Of a stretch of 64,000 nucleotides of DNA, positions 46,776 to 55,690 are shown one piece after another (position 1 is the first letter of the stretch; each line of letters starts with the position of its first letter). The translations under genes and the position numbers were made by a program. Source of the stretch: Phyllostachys edulis (lineage: Eukaryota > Streptophyta > Magnoliopsida > Poales > Poaceae); assembly GCA_036346405.1 (NCBI GenBank), contig CM070562.1:64136195-64200194 (forward strand), given 5' to 3'. The notes beneath the pieces are model-generated. The model had not been told where the DNA came from. It made no database searches and was given only the letters and a program-made list of their open reading frames with translations.

Positions 46776-48890
46776 CTTGCCCCCATGCATCCGAGCTAGT
46801 CCCAGGACAACAGAAGCTAGCTCGCACAAGAACACAAGCTAATATCATAACCACGAGGTCAAACAAAGATGAAGCAGACAAATTAAACTTAATATAACAG
46901 GACCTTATGGTCAAGCTTGATAACAAGAGGTCTGCCATTGAGGGCTTACAAAACCAACAAGGACTTACAACTGGCAACAAGGAGCTCTAGGGCTCCAACA
47001 CCAAAAGTACATAAAAGCCATCCAACAAGCACCACAGTCGTCGGGTGGAGGACGCCCTAGGCAACTGGTCGTCAAGAAGCGCTCCTCAAGAGGTCTGCAC
47101 TACCCTGCACTTGGTCATCTTCGTAATCTGCTTTGACATAGGGCTTAAGCCATGAGTACTTTGAATGTACTCAGCAAGTCACAGAGAGCATTTATGCAAC
47201 AATAGTCATGCAAGGGCTTACCATTTGAGAGCTGTATGGTTAGTTTGCGCAAAGCCAAGTTTTGACAATAATAACAGTAATAGATTGAAAAGCAGCAAGG
47301 TAAAACAATAGTACATAATAAATTTGATGTTGGAAAAGGTGGAGTGAGCACCAACTCACATCCACAACCAAAACGGGGGAGGTCTGGTCACACCAATGGC
47401 CAGGTCCTCACCCAAGACCCACTCTAGAGCACCCACTCCAGAAGTCCGAACCTGCCCCTAGACCACTACCCGAGCCAACCCTAACCCCTCTGGAGCCGGC
47501 CAAGATCTCTTCGAGGCAAGGCCAAGGCATCTCGCGGAAGTGTCTAGTGGCACGAACTTTTGAAACAACTACCCCTTGCACCATTTTCACTGAGCATGTC
47601 CATGACCAAGGACTTGGCTATTCGAATAGATCTTACACTCTGCAGAGGTGTACAACTTTACCCACAATCACGATCTCTCTAGCGGGACGGGTTCCGGTCA
47701 CCCTTGCTCACTTCCGATGGTGAGTAGTCTAGAGAGCATGGCAAGGCCTTTACAAAGCTTTGAACTAACTCGGGCTGCCCACTAAGGTTTCGCAATCCCC
47801 TCCTGTGGTCTAGAAATCCGCAGGGTTATGGGGTGCCCCCTCTTGTGCCAACGAATCACACGCTCCACCACAGCAGCCCCAAGCCAACTCATTGCTAATT
47901 ATTCAGCCCAAACCATCCCCATAAAATGATCTTGTGGTTGCACTATTTGGCCCAGATCAATAGACATAAAGTTAAGTCCTTAATTGTGCTAAGGCAAGAC
48001 TTCCACAAACCCAGATGTGCATAGCACCCGCTACTCACTCCCTGCGTTCTTGCCTCAGCAAAATCTTTTGTAAACACCCATGCCAAAAGACCACCCAGTC
48101 TTGGCGCAACAGTTTTAACAAAGTGGCCTCTCACCACAGTCAACACAACTTAGGCATCCTGCCATAGCTGCTTAACAGTGGCACCGACCACAGGTTCCAT
48201 AAGTTATTAGTCAAGATTATTAGGAATGAAACATGATTCACAGTCCCACGAATTCTAGAGCGAAGCAATACATAACCTACGGCCCCATGCTGGCACATAA
48301 CAAGAAATGCCAACTAGATAACCATTCCTAGGGCTCACAAGGGGATCATAACAACATGATAGGGGCAAAAAACAAAGGAGGCATAACAGCAAGAAGGAAA
48401 GTAACTACAGCCCAAACCTTTTCTTATAAACATAGCCATGCATGATAAAGTAAAACCAAAATACATTTGCAAAACTAGGTTCAAAATGATCAAAAGGAGG
48501 TTTGTGGCTTGCCTTGGTCGAGCAGTAGAGAGTCTTCAGTAGAGAGAGCTGGGTCCAAGATCTCCTCAAACTCGTGATCTACACGTTCGCAAGAAAACCA
48601 AATAAGCAAAACCACACTAGGCCAAAGAACTTCAAAAGAAGACTAAAAGAACTCAAACAACACTTAACCAAAACCAGACAAACAGGCGGCCCAGAACAAC
48701 AAGGGAGGTCCAAGGCAAGAGAGGGTGGTCTTTAAGCAAAAGACCAGCAAAGATCCAAAAGAAGGTCTTCCAGAGAAGATGCCAACTCCTGCGGCTCACT
48801 CTTGGTGAAGCTCCAAGCACAAGCCAGAGCGAACAAAGGCAGAGCAAGGTGGGCAAATGAGCAAAAAGGTTGCAAGAGTTTGCCCACCCA

Positions 48891-48904
48891 GGCTATATAT
48901 AGCC
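48891..48904 (-). promoter_or_regulatory. Palindromic TATA box of the array LTR
   Basis: GGCTATATATAGCC, a perfect 14-base palindrome. On the minus strand it is preceded by the GACCTCC arrays and followed by the LTR body, as expected for the LTR promoter. Confidence 0.55.
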
Positions 48905-49182
48905 AGAGTTGGTGGAGTGCACCAAGAAAAAGGTTCAATGACGTGTTGGCAATCGGGACTACTAGGGCAGGGCTTGCCCTTAAAGAATTAAAATAAGGCA
49001 CCTCAGATGTGACTGCATTTAATGTGACCCGACACCTATTAAATGCGCACAGAGTTCTGAGGCAAGAGCAATAATTACAAGGTGGAGAGAGGCTGGCAAG
49101 TGGGGCCAGTCAAAAGGGGTGCACAAGGGGTCAAAGGGGTGGCCCCACCGCAAAGGTCATCTCCCCAAAGGACCACTGGGAG

Positions 49183-49350
49183 GTCCTAGACAGGAGGTCC
49201 AAAACACTCGAGGGGAGGTCCTGGTCAGGAGGTCCAAAACACTCAAGGGGAGGTCCTGGACAGGAGGTCCAAAACACTCAAGGGAGGTCCTGGACAGGAG
49301 GTCCAAAACACTCCAGGGGAGGTCCTGGACAGGAGGTCCAAAACACTCAG
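49183..49350 (+). repeat. Tandem array, 35-base unit, about five copies
   Basis: The unit AGGAGGTCCAAAACACTC plus AAGGGGAGGTCCTGGAC repeats about five times with few changes. Confidence 0.88.
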
Positions 49351-49909
49351 ATCTACACAAGGGAGGTCTAACGGTCAAGATCTCAAAGGGGAGGACCTTG
49401 ACGGTCCAGATCAAAGGGTGCAGGGAGGTCCTGACCAACAGGGATACTCTGGGTTATGAGGGTGGTCTTTGCAAAAGACCAGCAAGGATCGAGGAGGTGG
49501 TCCTTGCAAAACAGCCAGGAAGAGGTCTTGAGAACCAAGGAAAACACGCAGCAAAGCAGAGCCGTTCGATTGGAATCGGGCGGTCCAGAAAGGAAAGGAA
49601 CGTTCGGACCATCCAAACGTTACCTCATGGTTGAGCCGTCAGATCAAGATCGAATGGCGCAAAACCAAGGGGTCATTCGGACCGAGCGAACAGACCAAGG
49701 AGACTAGGTCGTCTGATTTAAATCGGACGGCTAGGAGGGAAAGGGGACGTTCGGACCAAGCGAACGTGCCCTTAGAATCGGGCCATCCGAACAACATCGG
49801 ACGGTCCTTAAGCGAGGAAGGCCAAGTCTTAAGCGGTATGACCGCAGGAGCCAACAGTGGGGTCCAAGTGCTAAGGAGGTCTTGGACCTAAGGAGGTCGG
49901 AACCTTCAG

Positions 49910-50470
49910 ATCCAACGAAGGGAGGACCTGGACGGCTAAGATCTCCAAGAGGAGGTCCTAGTGGCTAGATCTAACCAAGGGGAGGTGCGGCGGTTAAGAT
50001 CTCAAAGAGGAGGTCCTAACGGCCAGATCTCAACAAGGGGAGGTCTCGAGCGGTTAAGATCTCGAGAGGAGATCCTAACGGCCAGATCTCAACAAGGGGA
50101 GGTGCGGAGGTTAAGATCTCAGAGAGGAGGTCATAACGGCCAGATCTCAACAAGGAGAGGTCTCGGCGGTTAAGATCTCAGAGAGGAGGTCCTAACGGCT
50201 AGATCTCAACAAGGGGAGGTCTCGGCGGTTAAGATCTCCAGAGAGGAGGTCCTAACAGCTAGATCTCAACAAGGGGAGGTCTGAGCGGTTAAGATCTCCA
50301 AAGAGGAGGTCCTAACGGCGAGATCTCAACAAGGGAGGTGCGAGTGGTTAAGATCTCTCAGAGAGGAGGTCCTAACGGCGAGATCTCAACAAGGGAGGTC
50401 GGCGGTTAAGATCTCCAGAGAGGAGGTCCTAACGGCCAGATCTCAACATGGGGGGAGGTCTCAGCGGGCA
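49910..50470 (+). repeat. Tandem array, about 59-base unit, about nine copies
   Basis: Each unit contains GGAGGTC, GCGGTTAAGATCTC, GAGGAGGTCCTAACGG and AGATCTCAACAAGG. Copies differ by small indels and substitutions. Each carries two GAGGTCC-type words and two AGATCT palindromes. It lies upstream (in minus-strand sense) of the LTR promoter. Confidence 0.9.
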
Positions 50471-51044
50471 GGGGAGGTCCTAAAGGACGCTGAGGAGGTC
50501 CGTAGGACAAAGGAAGGCCCGTAGGGACTCAAGGAGGTCCGATGGGGCCGGAAGGGAATTCAAGGGAGGTTCCAAAAGGGCACTGGGAGGTCCAGAGGAA
50601 CTCTGGAGCGCCCAAGTGAACTCAGGAGGGGTTCAAGGAGAGGTGGGAGGTCCACAGGGAAGTCCAGAGGAAACAAAGCCAAGCTTGGCTTTGAGAGATC
50701 AAAGGGGTTTGAAAATACAAACCCGAGCTGGGTCCTCAGCAGGAAAACCACAGTAAGGGGAGGTCCAAAATAGAGGGGGAGGTCTGAGCCTCAAAGAGAT
50801 TCAAACCAACAAAGAAAATTAAAAGAGAAGAGGTACACCCAGAGGCACACAGAGAAGCTGCAGAGGGAGAACGGGGAAAACTCCAACTAAACAATGAAGG
50901 CGCTGAACAGATTTAGTTCAAGTTTGGTTTAATCAATTAAAGCTCTTTTGAAAACTCAAGTTAAGCTTTGAACTCTCAATAAAGCCAAATGGTTACTTTT
51001 ATTTTGAAAACTTGGCAAGAACTTAAGAGAAACGGGACGTTACA

Positions 51045-51825
51045 ATAATGTAGAGTTGATTACTCATGATGAAGTTCTTACTAGAATATCCCATGATGAT
51101 TCTTTATGCTATATCATATTCGATGATCCTATAGAGCTATCTAGTATGATTGAGAGACTTTCTAAAATTGCATGTTTAAAATCACTAGCTAGTACCTACA
51201 TATCCACTTATAAATTTAAGTTGATTGAAGATTATGGTGTAGACAACAAGTTTCATATTTATCGAATATGCATTACCTGTGTGATAAGCTTGTTGAATTG
51301 AAAATGCATGTTTTGGACAAACCATCTTTTGGGCAATGTCATGATCACTTAGAAATGAGTTTAAATATGAATGCCTATAGTTTAGAAAGATTTATAAAGC
51401 CTACTTAGTTAAATTTTGTTGAACAATCATGTATAAGAAGTTAGAGTAGCACAATTGAAGCATGGAAGGCACAAACAATTTTCTCATCTACATTACAAGA
51501 AATTGATGTTGTAAAGTTGAAATATGATCATATGAGCTAGTTGTATACATTAGAAAATGATTTTGGTCTGTCCATTCATAATTTGCATGCATGCTTACAA
51601 AATTCGAGGACGACTTCTTTTCATGGGTGCGAGCATAATGTGGATGAAAGGAGTGTTGACATGCATACATTACATATATCTAATGGATGTTGTTGTGCTA
51701 TCCATGATTTGCAAAACAAAAGGGATGGTAAAAAGGATGATAAGTACATATACTATGCGTATACCTTGTTCTCTTTGTTTAGTACACTTTCAGGTTACCA
51801 AAAGCCGAGGACAACTTTTCTTGAA
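51045..51825 (+). pseudogene. Second coding region of the gag-only element, unknown function
   Basis: The frame continues from 46474 (LSVHN to VELITHDEVLTRISHDD). It runs with some stops (near 51300, 51408, 51449, 51540) to about 51820, just before the polypurine tract. Readable words include FDDPIELSSMIERLSKIACL, LYTLENDFGLSIHNLHACL and SFHGCEHNVDE. I recognise no protease, RT or integrase motif. It is probably a degraded, element-specific extension of gag; function unknown. Confidence 0.5.
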
Positions 51826-51836
51826 GAAGGGGAGGA
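51826..51836 (+). promoter_or_regulatory. Polypurine tract of the gag-only element
   Basis: GAAGGGGAGGA directly before TGATGAGG of the 3' LTR. It resembles the CRM-like tract (GAGGGGAAGGA, minus strand at 43202-43214). Confidence 0.85.
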
Positions 51837-52838
51837 TGATGAGGATTGCCCCAACTTAATGACATACATACCAACAGATCAAAATTCAAAACACTATCAC
51901 AAGGTTAAAGCTAAACTTAAGGTTTGTAATTATACTTTGTTTGAAAGAATACGACTACGGCTTTGCTTGTGTGAGTGTAGGTATTATGGACATCCTAAAA
52001 ATAGTGCGGGCCAGCGGAAGGAGAAGGAGGCCATCCCAAGAGAGAAGAAGGAAGCACAAGGATGACAGCATGGTGCAAGTTGAGAGGAAGAGGAAGGAGG
52101 CCAAGGGGCGGCAAATGGAGGGTCCATGCGTGGACCTGAGTGTGCATGCAGCCCAAGGATTTGAGTCTACTTCATATTCGACCCAAGAGGAGCAATCTAC
52201 AATGAAATCCAACCCAAATCCGAAATACAAGCTGAGTCCGAAATCAACCCCAATTGGATTCCAAATTTCAGCCCAAAATTGGAATGCAAATTTAGGTGGA
52301 TTTGATTCTGAATTTGATTATTGATGTTCAGATCTAAAAGTGGGCTTGCATGCCTATTATTTGTGCTATATATATATTAATATTCGGCATGCATCTTTAT
52401 TGCTTTCTGAGTTAGAGTTTAACGCATCTAGGAGTCAGTTTCGGCCTCTATTACCGAATTTGATTGGACTCTTGGTTTTGGCCAAACCAAGAGGGGGGAT
52501 AGCTCCCTATTTAAGGTGTTTAGACGTCCCTAGGAAGGGTACCACGAAATTTGATCAATCAAAAGACATTGCATTGCATGTTCTAGGGTTTGTGCAAGCC
52601 GTCGGCTGCCCCCCATAGAATTGTATGATTCCTTCGCTGATCTTCTTGCTTGCTCTTGGTGGAATTGCAGGGAGATCATCTCCACTTGTTCGTGGCCAAG
52701 TGGATTATCAAAGCGTGTAGTTGGGTGAGTTGATGTGCTGTAGGCTATTGCATTGGCAACATGTTGGCTTCATGCGATTTTTCAGGCTATTCGATGTATC
52801 CAGATTCTAAGTTGGGAAGATCGGGCATCCCCGTATCA
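51837..52838 (+). repeat. 3' LTR of the gag-only element
   Basis: Direct repeat of 33514-34520. A TATA-like TATTTAAG is at 52508-52515. It ends CCCCGTATCA and is followed by the target duplication GATTC. Confidence 0.93.
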
Positions 52839-52986
52839 GATTCCCTGGGTTTGGTGAAAGATCCATAGAACCGGCATTGCCATCAGATGAAACCATGCTT
52901 GACTCGTAGTCGTAGCAGACATCCATATCGAGTCCTACGTAGTCTACGAGATCAAACCAATTCTCCTCATTCCACTCCTCTACCAT
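52839..52986 (-). pseudogene. Tat gag, N-terminal end
   Basis: The minus-strand ATG at 52986 opens MVEEWNEENWFDLVDYVGLD, an acidic start, and the frame stays open to the GATTC junction at 52839. It continues in the remnant at 33513. I take this ATG because the ATG eight bases upstream runs into a stop within five codons. Confidence 0.6.
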
Positions 52987-53565
52987 GGAAGCATCAGAGT
53001 GGGAACAAAGAAGATTTGTCGAAAAAGGAAGAAAGGAATATCACTGCGGACGACGCCGATTGTCGATGTTTTAATATCAAACTTATGAAATGAATGCTGG
53101 GGGGCTCCTTAATCGAGACTAAACAAGATAAGACACATATATTTTAGACAGGTTCGAGCCTTATCGTAGGAGAATGACAACCATACTCCTGTGTTCTTGT
53201 ATTGATCATGTTTACAACAGGAAAGAAATCATCAAAGGTTAGAAGTAATGAATCTCGTGTTGTTTTGTTGCTTCTGTCTTTTTCCTCTGTCCACCGAAGT
53301 TATCCCTTACATAGCGTTTGAAGGGGTGGCAGTTGTCCCATGCTAGGAGGCATCTCAATAGTTGATGAATTGCGCATATGTTTAATGGCAGTTATTGTCA
53401 GATAGATATTCCCCCATGTTCGTCTTGTAGTTATGTCAGAGACAGAGAGTTATGTGCAGTTATATCATATAGAATAACTGCACATGTTCATCTACTGCGC
53501 ACAAATACATAGTGTATAAAGTCCCTAGTCGATTGGGTCTACATGCCTGTGGACTTTATCGACCA

Positions 53566-53765
53566 TAGGGTGGTCGTGATTGACATGGTCGTAGTAAAGC
53601 TTACGACCATGAGGTGATCGTAGAGAAGCTTACCTTAGGAGGTGGTCGTAGAAGATCTTACGACCAGGAGGTGATCATAGAAGATCTTACGACCAGATTA
53701 TAGTTATTGGATAGCTTACGACTATATAGGATAGTCGTAGAATAGCTTACGACCACTAGGTAATT
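53566..53765. repeat. Array of GGTCGTA...TTACGACC hairpin units
   Basis: Five to six imperfect units of about 30-40 bases, each with GGTCGTAG on the left and CTTACGACC on the right around GAAGATCTT or AAAGCTT. Each unit can fold as a hairpin. The word TGGTCGTA also recurs in the family A solo LTRs. Confidence 0.75.
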
Positions 53766-53847
53766 ATAATCTCCCTCATTATTACCTCTGAAAGTTGTGT
53801 ATAGACATTATTATCTATAACAGATATTATAGATAAATAATTTAATT

Positions 53848-53873
53848 AATTAATTAATTAATGATTATTAGAT
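53848..53873 (+). repeat. (TTAA/AATT)n low-complexity repeat
   Basis: Repeated TTAA units near the right limit of the retrotransposon stack. Confidence 0.85.
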
Positions 53874-54257
53874 CCGGTGGATAACTTTCTTTAATCGAAC
53901 AAGACCGTAACACCCAGTATAATAGTGATCATACTGTGCTTAATTAACTACAACCAGTCGAATTCAGTCCGTACATATACCCATATGTACAATAGCTGAA
54001 TTCGAGCCGATTGATCGATTAAGCTCGAGGATGTCGTCAAGCTAGCCGAGCTAGCAAACTTGACACAAGTAAACGTTCAAGGCTACGTACCAACTTGAAT
54101 TTACATGCATATATGGTACTTGAGCGCTTGCCTTTAATTTATGCTTATTCATGAGTATTCATGCAGATGCCATATATTGTGTGTCCACCAGACACACGAA
54201 GAAATGCTAAACTAGCTAGAAATCATGTAGCTTTGCTACTTAGGTGTCGATCGACTG

Positions 54258-54590
54258 CGCGCCGGGGTACGTACGTAATCAACGTGAGATCGATGTGTGC
54301 TCATGTAGCTTTGCTACGTAGCTAACTGCATGTGCACTTGCGACGCGCGCGCGCGCGATCGAGCATATGGGCGATTCCCCGCGCGGCCGGAACTCTTGAC
54401 CGAGCCGAGCCGGCCGATCGATGTATACACGCGCGGCGGGCGGTGCGACACGTAACGCGCGCGTTCGATCGTAAGTTCGGCCCGGCACACGTCGCCGTCC
54501 GTAGCCACGCGATCGGTGGAGAGCCGTGCGACGGCGCCCGCGCGCGCGCTGCTTCCCCACGCAGTTTGACTCGCGTGATTGCGTAAGCGG
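54258..54590. other. CpG-rich block
   Basis: Dense CG dinucleotides with GCGCGCGCGCG runs, in sharp contrast to the AT-rich neighbours. It is open in several frames, but frames on both strands are similar in length and show no known domain, so it is not called a gene. It may be a CpG island or distal regulatory block of the NAC gene. Confidence 0.5.
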
Positions 54591-55667
54591 AGCCACCTTT
54601 TGCCTCTTTGCAGCAATGCGCGCACCGTGTAGCCGGAACCAACAACGAAAGGCCTACCACACACCCATGCGCGCAGCACGCACGCATATTTCTCCTTTCC
54701 CCAGCTGCTTCAGTTCTCGTCATGCTAGATAGGAGGACTAGGTACGTACGTGCTAATAGTATGCATCGAAGGAAAAAAAAAAAAACGTGCATGAACTGAG
54801 CTGGCTCGCGCTTCGTAACTAAAAGCGGATGTTTCTACGTACATACGCGTGGCCGGCAGGCCATATCTCTACACGTCGCTGTCCTGTCCATTGGTGCATT
54901 CTAGCTAATCAGTTACGTTCTAGCTATAGCTAGAGTAATAAACCTAATTAAAGGCTAGGGTTCATGCACGCACAAGATGTTTAAACGGGAATATTTGCCT
55001 TTTGGAATCACTAATTGCACAATTTACATTAATTTATTCTGATGACTCAGTAATGATTAGACAGCCACGTACGTTCCCACTAAAAGACAATCCCGATTGC
55101 TCCTGCGGCAAGCACACATTTTACACATCGAATAGGAACCTAGCTTTAAATGCATGTATAATTGTGTGGTATCAGTTCTCTGTAAGTCTTGTCACGTAGG
55201 ATATGAGATGGTGTGGATGAAAGAGAGAAAGTATAGAGAATTGGGTCATTTCTAATACAGTATAGTCGACTGAGAAACGAAACACATTATAAATGGAGAA
55301 ACTGACTACAGAGACATGTAAAAAGATAATCCATTATAGGATCTGTCTTTAGCGCTGTTTATAGATAATACGAGGGATACTTAGACAACGGTTGCCTATA
55401 ATATTGTATATGCTCTAACATTATTTACGACGAACTAACCTATAGCTAGCAAGCCCATGTCAACTTAAAAAAAGAGTGCAATTAATTAAGCTACGTACGT
55501 ACTGGTAATATCTAGTTTGCGCGGGTCGAATTCAGATCGAAATTTAATGGCAACAAGTTGCGAGAGCACACCACGCTGCAAAGGTTGAAAAGAAACACAA
55601 AAGGAGCAACGCAGTCACGGAGGATAACTCAGCATCGTCTCAGGTAAAGCCTATCCATCTCATCCTC

Positions 55668-55690
55668 ACCTCATCTCATCTCATCTCATC
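55668..55690 (+). repeat. (TCATC)n microsatellite
   Basis: About five TCATC units, just before a TATA-like CTATAAAT at 55695. Confidence 0.8.

Larger units (their letters stand above)
46475..51044 (-). mobile_element. Solo LTR (TGTAAC type) filled with GAGGTCC arrays, 4.6 kb
   Basis: On the minus strand it starts TGTAACGTCCCG and ends GGGTCGTCACA, with exact ATAAT duplications (46470-46474, 51045-51049). The coding frame of the host element continues across it. The shared LTR core appears in reverse at 47591-47667. The promoter-upstream half (49160-50780) and the far end (46500-46760) are packed with GGAGGTC/GACCTCC words, in part as tandem arrays. A palindromic TATA box is at 48891-48904. 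No coding gene is recognised. Confidence 0.87.
33514..52838 (+). mobile_element. Gag-only (non-autonomous) LTR retrotransposon with nested inserts, CRM-like LTR ends
   Basis: LTRs at 33514-34520 and 51837-52838 start TGATGAGGATTGCC and end CCCCGTATCA, with exact GATTC duplications (33509-33513, 52839-52843). A tRNA-Met primer site and a polypurine tract are in the expected places. The element's own DNA (33514-34924, 38437-39028, 45058-46474, 51045-52838) is about 5.2 kb. It encodes a gag and a following open region, but no protease, RT or integrase, so it must rely on a helper. Its LTR ends match those of the CRM-like derivative nested inside it (39029-45057), the likely helper family. Non-autonomous CRM relatives are known in grasses; the link here is inferred. 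Confidence 0.88.
1..53900 (-). mobile_element. Tat-lineage Ty3/gypsy retrotransposon, degenerate and split by nested insertions
   Basis: Minus-strand coding blocks occur in the order gag (from 52986), protease (27670-27203), reverse transcriptase (about 26960-26330), RNase H (to 25761), archaeal-type RNase H (25760-25660 and 22476-22140) and integrase (about 22110-20900). Two RNase H domains and an extra gene on the opposite strand are known hallmarks of the Tat lineage (RIRE2, Grande, Retand). The element's own DNA is 1-1197, 12277-13124, 14606-15672, 19343-22476, 25660-29134, 31352-31700, 33223-33513 and 52839 to about 53900. That is roughly 11.4 kb, a normal Tat size. Reading frames run on across several inserts when these are left out. 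The 3' LTR is not seen and should lie before the window. The right-hand limit is approximate. All domains carry stops or frameshifts, so this is a dead copy. Confidence 0.85.
52987..53900 (-). other. Probable leader and 5' LTR of the Tat element
   Basis: Non-coding. A segment with GACAGGTTCGAGCC (53147-53160) and ACTCCTGTGTTC (53184-53195) resembles leader/LTR sequence common in grass Tat elements, by memory only. The hairpin-rich array at 53566-53765 would lie in the LTR. I could not fix the LTR ends: no second copy is in the window and no clear primer site was found. Confidence 0.4.

Noticed and set aside
49910..50470. Regular repeats resembling a CRISPR array
   Set aside because: The whole 59-base unit is repeated, without unique spacers, and the DNA is a plant LTR.
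54322..54792. Minus-strand frames of up to 156 codons in the CpG-rich block
   Set aside because: Frames of similar length occur on both strands; composition is arginine/alanine only, with no domain.
55200..55430. Possible MITE upstream of NAC
   Set aside because: No convincing terminal inverted repeats or target duplication could be found by eye.
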